A DNA stretch of 45,860 nt from a virus, in IMG/VR virus record IMGVR_UViG_3300009788_000048, positions 1 through 45,860 of that record; one strand, written 5' to 3'. Of this stretch, positions 29,253 through 38,123 are shown piece by piece; within the stretch, counting starts at the first letter, position 1, and every line of letters starts with the position of its first letter. Below the pieces are notes generated by a model. The model saw only the letters and a program-made list of their open reading frames with translations, had not been told where the DNA came from and did not search any database. The translations under genes and the position numbers were made by a program.

Positions 29253-30188
29253 ATGAAAAAGTTAAAAATCCAATTTGGTGTGTTTATGGTGTTTTTTGTT
29301 TGTTTTGTGTGGTGGATGACAGGTATGTCGCTGGACGCCCGAGACGCCAATGCCGTGCCGGTTGATTCTTATCATTCGAGCTGGCATCTGGTGCGCGAAA
29401 CGGCTGATGAGGATGGCGCTACGTTTGCGGCCGTCTACGCTCTGGCCGGGATCGAGAGTAACTTCGCCAATAAGGATACTTCGAGCGTTGCCAATGGCGG
29501 GGCGTTCAGGATATCCTCTCGAAACGTAGCCGGTCCCGATGAGGGGTGGTCAGCCGGCCAGACATGGGAGCTTATGTTCTGCGGTGAGAATCGTAATAAC
29601 GTCGACGATACGTTCAGTTTCAACGTCGTCGGCTGGAACAAGATCAACGGTCCCTTACAGGTCATCTGCGAGGGCGATTGCGTATTAGGTACCCAAAGCG
29701 TTGTAGTGTTCCCGGACGGCGGCGATGCTTTAGGTTCTCTGGTGTCGCTTACCGGGGTTGCTTACGATCATACGGGTGGGACCCAGGATCAATATTTCAC
29801 AAAAGACGGGATAGGGGTTGGCGTAGTTGCCGGGATGCAGGCTTACGTTACAGGTACCAATATTACTTCCGGGTTCTCTCAGGTTACGGTCGTTACCGAT
29901 GCGAACAATATCAAGATAACAGTGACCGCAACGGATGACAATACCGATTCGACGGTTCAGATCGCTCCTTCTATGTGGGCCGATACGATCACGCTGGATG
30001 AGGCTACAAAATGGCCGAAGTTCCAGGGCAACCTTGCCGGCGTCGGGGTCTATAACTCAGGCGATAATGAGATTGCTATCCTGCAGATCCAGAATCCTCC
30101 CGAATATATGCAGGTGGTTGTATACGATGCCGATGGCGCTACCGCCGAAGAGGCGGGTAATATAACTGTTTACGGTCGAAGAAAATAA
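29253..30188 (+). CDS. Virion-region protein with signal sequence, unknown
   Basis: From the ATG at 29253 (behind AAGGGG) the 311-aa protein starts MKKLKIQFGVFMVFFVCFVW, a signal sequence with likely cleavage after DANA. The mature part is beta-rich (FRISSRNVAG, WELMFCGENRNNVDDTFSFN, SGFSQVTVVTDANNIKITVT, PPEYMQVVVYDADG), similar in style to tail or capsid accessory proteins. The first 36 bp around the start closely repeat those of the beta-helix gene. It is followed by the tail adaptor gene. Family not recognised. Confidence 0.55.
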   Translation: MKKLKIQFGVFMVFFVCFVWWMTGMSLDARDANAVPVDSYHSSWHLVRETADEDGATFAAVYALAGIESNFANKDTSSVANGGAFRISSRNVAGPDEGWSAGQTWELMFCGENRNNVDDTFSFNVVGWNKINGPLQVICEGDCVLGTQSVVVFPDGGDALGSLVSLTGVAYDHTGGTQDQYFTKDGIGVGVVAGMQAYVTGTNITSGFSQVTVVTDANNIKITVTATDDNTDSTVQIAPSMWADTITLDEATKWPKFQGNLAGVGVYNSGDNEIAILQIQNPPEYMQVVVYDADGATAEEAGNITVYGRRK

Positions 30189-30200
30189 GCGAAGGTCGTT

Positions 30201-30890
30201 ATGGCAGCTAAATCGAAACTTGCGATCATAAACGCGGCCCTGATCATGCAGGGTGGTAAGAAGATATCGTCTGTGACTGCCGATAAAAAGGCGGCGATAT
30301 TAGCAAACACCTTGTACGATACGGTGGGCGATGAGCTTGCCGATATGGGTGAAGAGTGGTATTTCATGGAGGGGCGCGCCCAATTATCCGAACGAAGCGA
30401 CTCTCCTGTGTTCGGTCATCTGGAAAAGCATTATGACTTTCCCGTCAAATTCGTAGAGCTGATAGCGGTCTGCGACGAAAAAGGCAAGGATATCGAATAT
30501 GAATGGGAGCGGGGTGTTTTCATCGACTCAGCAGAGGAACAGCATCAGGTTATCAGGACAAACGCTACGACCGTCTTTATCAAATACATCGCGGAGGTAA
30601 CGAATCCGCAGTTCTGGCCCAGCTGGTATATTCGGTTATATATTCTTCGCCTGGTCCAGTACCTTGTTACTTCGGTAAAGGGTGAGAGTAACTTTATAAA
30701 TCTTACCGTCGGTAGGGCATGGGATGTTTCCTGGAAGATCGCTAAGAAAGCCAACGCAAAGGGCCGGCGGTCCAGGACGGGGTCGGGTAATAAACATGAA
30801 GATCTAGGTAATAACGATGTGATCGATGCGCCGGGTTTGGGAGTTGACTGCTTAGGAGATTGTTGTGCGATCCCGATCGAAAATAGTTAA
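30201..30890 (+). CDS. Tail tubular protein A-like adaptor (T7 gp11-like)
   Basis: This 229-aa protein has the family start KLAIINAALIMQGGKKISSV and a helical body (AAILANTLYDTVGDELADMG, then YDFPVKFVELIAVCDEKG and WPSWYIRLYILRLVQYLVTS) seen in podovirus adaptor proteins that join the connector to the tail nozzle. Length fits. The C-terminal 30 residues include CLGDCCAIP, which is not usual. It overlaps the next gene by 26 bases. Confidence 0.75.
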   Translation: MAAKSKLAIINAALIMQGGKKISSVTADKKAAILANTLYDTVGDELADMGEEWYFMEGRAQLSERSDSPVFGHLEKHYDFPVKFVELIAVCDEKGKDIEYEWERGVFIDSAEEQHQVIRTNATTVFIKYIAEVTNPQFWPSWYIRLYILRLVQYLVTSVKGESNFINLTVGRAWDVSWKIAKKANAKGRRSRTGSGNKHEDLGNNDVIDAPGLGVDCLGDCCAIPIENS

Positions 30891-33552
30891 GATATTATGT
30901 GCAGCGCTGCTGATAGTTATGGTGTCAACGGTTGTTGCGGACTCTCCGCGTTATGTTTTCCTTCCCGATGGGAGGATCGTTAAGATATCCAATAACCTAT
31001 CGCTGCCATCGCCTCCAGGGGCCGATCGGATTATGTTCTATGACTTTAGCGGTGGGGTTTTAAATTGGCTGGAGGCTGGAGCGGGTCTGACGATCACGGG
31101 TACAACGTTAAATGCCAGTGGTGTCAGTACATTTACCAGCCTTACCGATACTCCTGGCAGTTATAGCGGTCAAGCCGGTTTGTATGCAAAGGTAAACGGT
31201 GGCGAGACCGCTATTGAGTTCGGATCTATCGATGTATCCGATGACACGAATCTTGCTGTGTCTTCGCCTGTCACTTTAACGGGCGATACGCTGGGTTGGC
31301 TGTCTACTTTAATCGACTCGCCAACATGGTCCGACGGTTCAAACGCTACGAATACATGGACGTTTGATGTATCCGGAACAGACCATACAATGATCGCCGG
31401 TAGCGGGCTAATGACATTTAGCCATAATGTAACGGTTGACGGTACTATATCAGATGGCACTGCGTCGATGGTTGGCGGTTCACTTACCAACGTAAAACTC
31501 GGTTCGCTTACGGATAACGGGCTTGTAAAGACAGAGAGCGGAGACGGGTCACTGTCTGTCGATACGAATACTTATGTTGAGACCCCAATACTTATCGCTC
31601 CGGCATCTGTATTGTTTGGTTCTACCGGCAATGAACAGAATCAGGAATACGACATCGACGGCGAAACATGGGTCACATCAGGGGACGGCACACCCGACCA
31701 AGCAGGGCATCTGTTAGCCGATGTTTTAACCGCCATAGAAACCTCTTATGACGATAGTTTTTTCTCGATAAGAGAGGGTTCAGGTGTATTAGCTGGTGAT
31801 TATTTCCCACTGACCACCGAATTCACATTTGAAGGCGTTACTACGTTTGCTTCAATAATAATACGGGATTGGTACGATGGCTCCGCCTCACATTTTTTAA
31901 GCGTGGAGTTATTAAATATTGATACGAATTGGGATACAGTAGCGACTCAATCGGCATCGGCTGATTATGAGGTTCATGAATACGCTGTTCTGAACCCGGT
32001 CGATTATATTGATGCCGGGGTGGCGAAGTTAAGATTAAGGCATATACAAAACGGGATTTCATCACATCACCAAGAAATTGATTATCTGGTATTATCAACT
32101 GGTGCCGGTGGTGGTGGTGGCGGCGTTCAGACTGCCATACAAACCCCATCAACTACTACAGGCGATATTGGTTCTACGAATGTTCAGGGAGCGATAGAGG
32201 AATTAGAAGCTGAGAAGATACCGCACTCCTTAGCAGATGCAGCCAACGATTTTCTCGTAGCTTCCGGCAACGATGCTTTTGTTAAGAAGACCCTCGCTGA
32301 GACCGGAGCTATTCTTGAGGGCGATATAATTCACGATAACCTGCAAGGTGTTCATCAGTCTGTCACAAGTGGTGCCGCTCCCACATTTACAGCCGACAAC
32401 TTCTCTGATGGCGGCAGTAACGCAATTATCACAACTACACAGGAAACTAACTTCGAGACCGCTTTTACTCATGTAACCCAGGACGGTTCAAGTCATTCCC
32501 TGCTCTCTGCTACTCCCGGCACAAACACAGCAAGCAAGGCTCTCATCCCTGATGTTGACGGCAAAATGGATACATATATTACTGACGAACTTATAGCGGA
32601 TATATGGAAATTATTGAACTCTGGAGACGTAACCGCAACGTGGACAGGTTCACAGGAAGGCTATGCTGATTTTCCTGGCAGTGCTGATTATGTAACAATT
32701 AGTGACCACGCTGATTTTAACTGGACCTCGGCAGGTTTTACAGTGTCATTTTGGATGAGATCTACTGATTCGTCACTTCAATCAATTGTAGAGCAGGGGG
32801 CGGCTGTCGGTAACGCAGAACCGTATTGGGGGTTTTTACTCGCTGATACTGGGAAAGCATTTTTCATTATGGGCGACGGGGCAGCGACTCCTATAACAAT
32901 GGCAATCAATTCGATGGTACAGATTGACACAAACGCATGGGTCCATCTTGTTGGTGTTTTTGACGGTGACGATACTATAGAATTGTATGTTGATAACGTA
33001 AAAGGCGCTGGAGCAGCAGGTGAAGACCAGGATGTGTCTTTTGTTATAGATAATCCAACAGATCCCATTGTTTTTGGAAGAAGGAATACCGATGCAGACA
33101 GGGACTATACCGGTCAGGTAAATAATGTGATGTACTTTGATGCAGCTTTAGGCTCAGCAGAAATTGCAGCCATATTCGCTTTAGGCGAAACTGTCCAAAG
33201 TTATTCTCACGCTAATCTTGTGTCGTGGTGGAAGCTTACTCAGAACTTTACCGACAGCATCGACGCTCACGATGGTACGGTAACGGGGGATGTAACAATT
33301 ACAGTAACCGACACAAGAGACTTAACAATCTCTCACTCCTTTGTTGCGGGCGGCAGTATTACTTGTTTTGGTCAGCCAGCACTACTTACGCAACCGGACG
33401 AGGCCAGCTTGTCTCAAAGTGGCATTGATACTGGCGGTGGGGGTACTGCTGTCACAGATACAGATACATTTGATGGCGGTAGCCAAGGCAATGCGTACAC
33501 GATAGGTGACATCGTTGAAGCATTAAAATTAGATGGGACTTTGAAAGATTAA
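30865..33552 (+). CDS. Tail fibre or spike with LamG domain and signal peptide
   Basis: This 895-aa protein starts at GTG behind TAGGAG. The first 25 residues (KIVKILCAALLIVMVSTVVA) are a Sec signal with cleavage after VVA. The rest has fibre-like repeats (TSLTDTPGSYSGQAGLYAKV), a beta domain (residues about 235-410), a poly-Gly hinge near 415, and a LamG/concanavalin-type lectin domain (about 595-780; ADFNWTSAGFTVSFWMRSTD, NAWVHLVGVFDGDDTIELYV). Such domains bind glycans. It lies between the tubular A- and B-like genes and is probably an accessory tail fibre for host recognition. Confidence 0.7.
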   Translation: MRSRSKIVKILCAALLIVMVSTVVADSPRYVFLPDGRIVKISNNLSLPSPPGADRIMFYDFSGGVLNWLEAGAGLTITGTTLNASGVSTFTSLTDTPGSYSGQAGLYAKVNGGETAIEFGSIDVSDDTNLAVSSPVTLTGDTLGWLSTLIDSPTWSDGSNATNTWTFDVSGTDHTMIAGSGLMTFSHNVTVDGTISDGTASMVGGSLTNVKLGSLTDNGLVKTESGDGSLSVDTNTYVETPILIAPASVLFGSTGNEQNQEYDIDGETWVTSGDGTPDQAGHLLADVLTAIETSYDDSFFSIREGSGVLAGDYFPLTTEFTFEGVTTFASIIIRDWYDGSASHFLSVELLNIDTNWDTVATQSASADYEVHEYAVLNPVDYIDAGVAKLRLRHIQNGISSHHQEIDYLVLSTGAGGGGGGVQTAIQTPSTTTGDIGSTNVQGAIEELEAEKIPHSLADAANDFLVASGNDAFVKKTLAETGAILEGDIIHDNLQGVHQSVTSGAAPTFTADNFSDGGSNAIITTTQETNFETAFTHVTQDGSSHSLLSATPGTNTASKALIPDVDGKMDTYITDELIADIWKLLNSGDVTATWTGSQEGYADFPGSADYVTISDHADFNWTSAGFTVSFWMRSTDSSLQSIVEQGAAVGNAEPYWGFLLADTGKAFFIMGDGAATPITMAINSMVQIDTNAWVHLVGVFDGDDTIELYVDNVKGAGAAGEDQDVSFVIDNPTDPIVFGRRNTDADRDYTGQVNNVMYFDAALGSAEIAAIFALGETVQSYSHANLVSWWKLTQNFTDSIDAHDGTVTGDVTITVTDTRDLTISHSFVAGGSITCFGQPALLTQPDEASLSQSGIDTGGGGTAVTDTDTFDGGSQGNAYTIGDIVEALKLDGTLKD

Positions 33553-33563
33553 GGAGCAAGAAA

Positions 33564-33887
33564 ATGAAAAATGTAACTTTGATTGTAATGATAATTTTAA
33601 TGGCAGGGATCGTACGCGCAGGCGATCCCAACAGTATGGAAAGGCCAACCTTACAGAATCCGGTAACAACCTGCTTCGAACATGACTCTCATATAGCTAC
33701 TTTCAAGATGAAATTCACTGCTGACGTTTGGGCGGTCATAACCAGCGACGATTCATTTGAACCGTACGTCAAAAAGTATTGGTATGGTGGAGCGTCATCT
33801 TTTCATAGAAAGTGGCTGGTCAAACAGATGGAAAAGCTGACAGATCAACAGATAATCGAAGCGGTGATAAAAGCAGAATCGGGATAG
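33564..33887 (+). CDS. Small exported protein in the tail cluster, unknown
   Basis: This 107-aa protein begins MKNVTLIVMIILMAGIVRA, a Sec signal with cleavage after VRA. The mature part has FKMKFTADVWAVITSDDSFE and a helical end (KWLVKQMEKLTDQQIIEAVI). AAGGAGC is the ribosome site. It lies 13 bases before the nozzle gene. No family recognised. Confidence 0.6.
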   Translation: MKNVTLIVMIILMAGIVRAGDPNSMERPTLQNPVTTCFEHDSHIATFKMKFTADVWAVITSDDSFEPYVKKYWYGGASSFHRKWLVKQMEKLTDQQIIEAVIKAESG

Positions 33888-33900
33888 AGGGATACTATAA

Positions 33901-36603
33901 ATGAAACTGAAACAAATAATTATGCTGTTTTTCCTGCTCATCGCGGCGGTATCGCCGGGTGTTACTACGACGATCAATGCTTTTAACGCAGGGGAGCTCT
34001 CTCCGCTGCTGGAAGGTAGAACGGATATAGCTAAGTATTATTCGGGCTGTCGCACTCTGGAAAATTTTCTGGTCCTGTCTTATGGCGGTGTTACGAAGCG
34101 GCCGGGTACCGAATACATTGCATCGGCTAAAGCGGCCGATGAGGCTGTTCGGCTGATATCGTTTGAGTTCTCGATCCTTCAGGCATATATGTTAGAGTTT
34201 GGGGATGAATATATCAGGTTCTACCGAAATGGTGGTCAGATACTCGATGGCGGCTTGCCTTACGAGATCGCATCGCCTTACGATACGGATGCGGGTACCG
34301 ATCTATTCGATATCCAATTCGTTCAATCCGCCGATACGATGTACCTGGTCCATCCGGATTACCCGGTTATGGAGCTTACCCGGACCGATCATACTGCCTG
34401 GACACTTACAGCGACGACGTTCCAGCGTGGGCCGTTCCTTGCAGAAAACGAAACGGCGGTAACGCTAACGCCGTCGGCAGCGACGGGGGACATAACACTG
34501 ACCTCATCGTCTGCGACGTTCAACGCTAATCATGTAGGTTCGCTCTGGCAGGTAACGCATACGGCGGTTGCGGTAAACGAGTCGGGCGCCTTTAGCAATA
34601 ACGGATCTGCTCAGAACTCAGCGAGCGTTACGGTCCAATTGGGTAGAAAGTTCGACTTTACTACTCACGGGACCTGGGCGGGTGATCTGTCGCTGCAAAA
34701 GAGCTTTGATTCCGGCGTTACCTGGAAGGATGTTATACCGGTGCATTACGAAAGCGACGGTAATATCCAGTTTTCAGAGACTGAGGGCGCTAACGATGCG
34801 ATCTACCGGGTCCATGCCGAGGCGGGCGCCGCCGGTATCGATTCCGGAACCGTTACATTTAATCTTACGGCCAGATCGTTCGATGTTAATGGGGTCGTCA
34901 CGATAACTGCTATAACCGATCCCAATAATGTATCCGGGACCGTTACCAATACCTTAGGCGGAACAACGGCGACAGCCTTCTGGAACGAAGGGGCGTGGTC
35001 GGCGGATGAGGGGTATCCTAATACGGTGTGTTTCTTCGAAGAGCGGCTCTGCTTTGGCGGTACCGCTAACAGTCCGCAGACGATATGGCTGTCGCGCACC
35101 GATGACTGGCCGAACTTCTTAGCCGGTACGTTCGCTACAAGCGCCCTGCAATATTCGCTGAGCGCTAACCAGGTAAACGCTATACGCTGGCTGGCTCCGC
35201 AAAACGCTATACTGATAGGGACCAGCGGGGGTGAATGGCGGTTCGGGGCAAGTAATAACGATCCTCTTAACTTCGATAACCGGCAAGCGCATCGACAGAG
35301 CACTTACGGATCCGCATTTATTCAGTCGGTGATGGTCAATAACGTTGTACTCTACGCACAGCGCCAGGCGAAAAAGGTTCGGGAGCTTGCGTTCAGTTTT
35401 GAATTAGATAACTGGGTATCGCCGGATATGACGGTACTCTCGGAGCATATTACAGGAGATGGTATAGTTCAGTTCGCTTTCCAAAAGACTCCGGATCCTA
35501 TTCTCTGGAGCGTTATCGAAGATGGCGATCTGGCGGCTCTGACCTATAACCGCGAACAGGAGGTCGTCGCCTGGCACTTGCATACGACCGCCGGCGATTA
35601 TGAGTCGATCGCAGTTATTCCAGGTGACGGTGAAGATGAGATCTGGGTGTCCGTCGAGAGAACGATAGATTCGTCGACGGTGCGGTATATCGAGCAGTTT
35701 CAGCCCAGGGATTTCGGAGACGCAGAGGATGCGTTCTTTGTGGATTCGGGTCTATCGTTCGATGGCGGGGCAAGTATTGCCGTTACAGGTGTAACTAAGG
35801 CTCTGCCGGCGGTGGTAACGACCGGAGGGCATAGCTTTACGGACGGTCAGCAGGTGAAATTCTCCTCTGTAGGCGGGATGGATGAGCTTAATGGCCAGGT
35901 ATTTACGGTCAGTAACGAAGATGCGACGACGTTTGAGCTTAGGGACAGGACCGATGCGGTTAATATCGACTCTACCGGATTTACAGCCTATACTACGGGT
36001 GGGGATGTCGAGCATGTTGAAAATAACTTTACTACGCTTACGCATCTCGAGGGCGAAGAGGTTCAGGTCCAGGTCGACGGAGGGTTCTACGGGACCGAGA
36101 CGGTAGCGAGTTCGACGATCACATTAGATAACTTCTATAATATGGTACACGCTGGCATTGGCTATAACTCAAGGCTGCTGCCTCAGAGGCTCAACGTGCC
36201 GGGCGCTAACCTGCAGGGGCTGATCAAGCGGGTTGTAGAGCTTACGATAAGGTTCCACGATACGCAGGCTTGTAAGGTCGGGGATTCGTGGACCGATTAT
36301 GAGGCTATCGATTTCCGGAGGGCCTCCGATCCGGCTGGCGCTGCTGTTCCGCTGCGAGGGGTAGAGGATAAGGAGCATGAGTTCGATGGCGATTACGATA
36401 CCGGTGGCGATATTTATATACAATCCGATTCGCCGCTGCCGATCACGGTATTATCTATATATCCGAAGTTTGAAAGTGAGGGGTTTGCAAGGCTGGATAA
36501 GATCCGGCCGGTCGATCTGATCCCGGTTTCGCTGGCGTCGATGTGGTTCATTGGTTTTATGGTGCGGAGAAGGAACCGGAAAAAGTTTGAGGGGGTAGAA
36601 TGA
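33901..36603 (+). CDS. Tail tubular protein B-like nozzle with N-terminal signal and C-terminal anchor
   Basis: Residues about 26-60 give the family signature NAFNAGELSPLLEGRTDIAK, YYSGCRTLENFLVLSYGGVT, and the whole 900-aa protein has the long beta-propeller and fibre pattern of the T7 gp12-like nozzle (NTVCFFEERLCFGGTANSPQ, TIWLSRTDDWPNF, APQNAILIGTSGGEWRFGAS). Two things are odd. The family normally starts at NAFNAGE, but here 20 hydrophobic residues precede it (KQIIMLFFLLIAAVSPG). The C-terminus is a hydrophobic segment followed by RRRNRKK (DLIPVSLASMWFIGFMV then RRRNRKK), like exported proteins with a membrane-sorting tail. Nozzle role is well supported; export is inferred. Confidence 0.82.
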   Translation: MKLKQIIMLFFLLIAAVSPGVTTTINAFNAGELSPLLEGRTDIAKYYSGCRTLENFLVLSYGGVTKRPGTEYIASAKAADEAVRLISFEFSILQAYMLEFGDEYIRFYRNGGQILDGGLPYEIASPYDTDAGTDLFDIQFVQSADTMYLVHPDYPVMELTRTDHTAWTLTATTFQRGPFLAENETAVTLTPSAATGDITLTSSSATFNANHVGSLWQVTHTAVAVNESGAFSNNGSAQNSASVTVQLGRKFDFTTHGTWAGDLSLQKSFDSGVTWKDVIPVHYESDGNIQFSETEGANDAIYRVHAEAGAAGIDSGTVTFNLTARSFDVNGVVTITAITDPNNVSGTVTNTLGGTTATAFWNEGAWSADEGYPNTVCFFEERLCFGGTANSPQTIWLSRTDDWPNFLAGTFATSALQYSLSANQVNAIRWLAPQNAILIGTSGGEWRFGASNNDPLNFDNRQAHRQSTYGSAFIQSVMVNNVVLYAQRQAKKVRELAFSFELDNWVSPDMTVLSEHITGDGIVQFAFQKTPDPILWSVIEDGDLAALTYNREQEVVAWHLHTTAGDYESIAVIPGDGEDEIWVSVERTIDSSTVRYIEQFQPRDFGDAEDAFFVDSGLSFDGGASIAVTGVTKALPAVVTTGGHSFTDGQQVKFSSVGGMDELNGQVFTVSNEDATTFELRDRTDAVNIDSTGFTAYTTGGDVEHVENNFTTLTHLEGEEVQVQVDGGFYGTETVASSTITLDNFYNMVHAGIGYNSRLLPQRLNVPGANLQGLIKRVVELTIRFHDTQACKVGDSWTDYEAIDFRRASDPAGAAVPLRGVEDKEHEFDGDYDTGGDIYIQSDSPLPITVLSIYPKFESEGFARLDKIRPVDLIPVSLASMWFIGFMVRRRNRKKFEGVE

Positions 36604-37058
36604 TGATCAAAACTATACCATATAAACCGGAGCATGCTCTTGAGATCGTGGCTACGCATGATGGCGTCGCTGACAGCGGGATCAAGTTCGGCGATGAGGT
36701 TCAGGTGGTCGCTGAATTTATGGCAAGCAGCGCCCGATCGGTTACTTATGTGGTCGATGGCCGGATAGTCGGCTGCGGGGGGATATGTGTGGTTAAGCCT
36801 GGTTTCGGCGAGGCGTGGGGTCTGTTCGTCGCCGATATTGGCAGCGTCCATATAGATCCATATATCCCGAGAAAAAGGTTTTGGCAATGGGTCGAGGATC
36901 TTAAGCTAGATCGGGTCCAGGCTCCTATCCGGGATGGGTTCGAACGCGGTGAGCAGTATGTCAGGTACCTGGGCTTTGCTTTCGAAGAGACGCGAAAAGA
37001 TTATTACGGGGCTGGTAACGATGCGAAAATGTGGGTAATTAAAAGAAAGGTCCAATAA
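36600..37058 (+). CDS. GNAT-like phage protein (DUF2833-type)
   Basis: This 152-aa protein resembles the GNAT-like family found between nozzle and internal protein genes of T7-like phages: SVTYVVDGRIVGCGGICVVK, FGEAWGLFVADI, and EQYVRYLGFAFEETRKDY. GNAT enzymes transfer acetyl groups from acetyl-CoA; in phages the substrate is unknown and some are only structural. Overlaps the nozzle stop (ATGATG). Confidence 0.65.
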   Translation: MMIKTIPYKPEHALEIVATHDGVADSGIKFGDEVQVVAEFMASSARSVTYVVDGRIVGCGGICVVKPGFGEAWGLFVADIGSVHIDPYIPRKRFWQWVEDLKLDRVQAPIRDGFERGEQYVRYLGFAFEETRKDYYGAGNDAKMWVIKRKVQ

Positions 37059-37528
37059 TGGATAAGAATCAAGTTGAGGCTGAAACAAGGTTGCATATTA
37101 GACAGGTACAAATACTCATAAAGAGAGTATGCGACATTTTAAAAAATCGTGGTATCGTTCACGATGAGAGTAAATTAAAATCTCCGGAATTGGAAACATT
37201 TCAAAAATATACGGAGAAACTCAAGGGCGTCACCTACGGATCTAATGAGTATAAAAAGTTCCTTGCGGATATGAAGCCCGCTTTAGATCATCATTACGCT
37301 AACAATCGTCATCATCCGGAACATTTTGAAGATGGAATTAAGGGGATGAATCTAATTGATCTTATGGAGATGTTCTGTGATTGGTATGCTGCAACAAAAA
37401 GGCATGCTGACGGGGATATCAATAAGAGCATCGAAATAAATAAAAAGCGTTTCGGTTATGGAGATGAGATCGAGGCGATCTTCCTTAATACCGTTCGCGA
37501 TACAGAGTGTTTTGATTTAGGTAATTAA
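37058..37528 (+). CDS. DUF5662 family protein
   Basis: This 156-aa protein matches the DUF5662 phage family closely by pattern: HIRQVQILIKRVCDILKNRG, HDESKLKSPELETFQKYTEK, KPALDHHYANNRHHPEHFED, GMNLIDLMEMFCDWYAATKR, KSIEINKKRFGYGDEI. The many His/Asp residues suggest a metal-binding helical fold of HD-like style, but no activity is known. The start overlaps the previous stop (TAATG). Confidence 0.75.
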   Translation: MDKNQVEAETRLHIRQVQILIKRVCDILKNRGIVHDESKLKSPELETFQKYTEKLKGVTYGSNEYKKFLADMKPALDHHYANNRHHPEHFEDGIKGMNLIDLMEMFCDWYAATKRHADGDINKSIEINKKRFGYGDEIEAIFLNTVRDTECFDLGN

Positions 37529-37541
37529 GCGGAGGTTAATA

Positions 37542-38114
37542 ATGCCATTTTTAATACCATTACTGGTCGGGACGGCGGCAACTGGAGCGACGGCGGCAAC
37601 GGCGGGGCTGATCGGAACCGCTGGAGCGGTTACTACTGCCGGGCTGGTCGGAGCGGCGGCCGCTGGAGCCGGTATCTTTGCAGGTGTTACTGCTGGTGCG
37701 GCCGCGGAGTTCTCAGGTGAGCTGCAGGAAAAGCTCGGTGAGCGTGAAGCTAAGCTTAAGGAACAGGAGGCCGAAGAGCGGAGCAAAGCGGGTAAGGCGG
37801 CGGTCGATATCGAAAAGGATCAGCTCAAGCGTAATATCGAGTTACTCAGGGCCCGGCGGGCGGCGAGCGGCGTTCAGCCGGCGGGTACGCCTCTGTTGTT
37901 AGAGCTGGAGGCGGTTAAGGTTGGCACGCTCGATGCGATCCAGACTGGCCGTAATATCGAGGTAGGCGCAGAACAGTCTCGATCGGCGGCTGAACTTGCA
38001 CGGATAAAGGGTAAGGCGGCCAAAGCTGAGGGTAAACTGCGGGCAGGGACATCACTGTTCAGGACCGCTGGCACCGTCGGGATGTTCGCAGCTACAAGGT
38101 TACAAGCAGCTTAG
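37542..38114 (+). CDS. Internal virion protein, T7 gp14-like
   Basis: This 190-aa protein begins with about 55 residues of Ala/Gly/Thr-rich hydrophobic sequence (TAATGATAATAGLIGTAGAV) followed by a long charged coiled coil (EKLGEREAKLKEQEAEERSK). This resembles T7 gp14, which is ejected first and forms a channel in the outer membrane. AAGCGGAGG precedes the ATG. Confidence 0.65.
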   Translation: MPFLIPLLVGTAATGATAATAGLIGTAGAVTTAGLVGAAAAGAGIFAGVTAGAAAEFSGELQEKLGEREAKLKEQEAEERSKAGKAAVDIEKDQLKRNIELLRARRAASGVQPAGTPLLLELEAVKVGTLDAIQTGRNIEVGAEQSRSAAELARIKGKAAKAEGKLRAGTSLFRTAGTVGMFAATRLQAA

Positions 38115-38123
38115 GGATCTATT

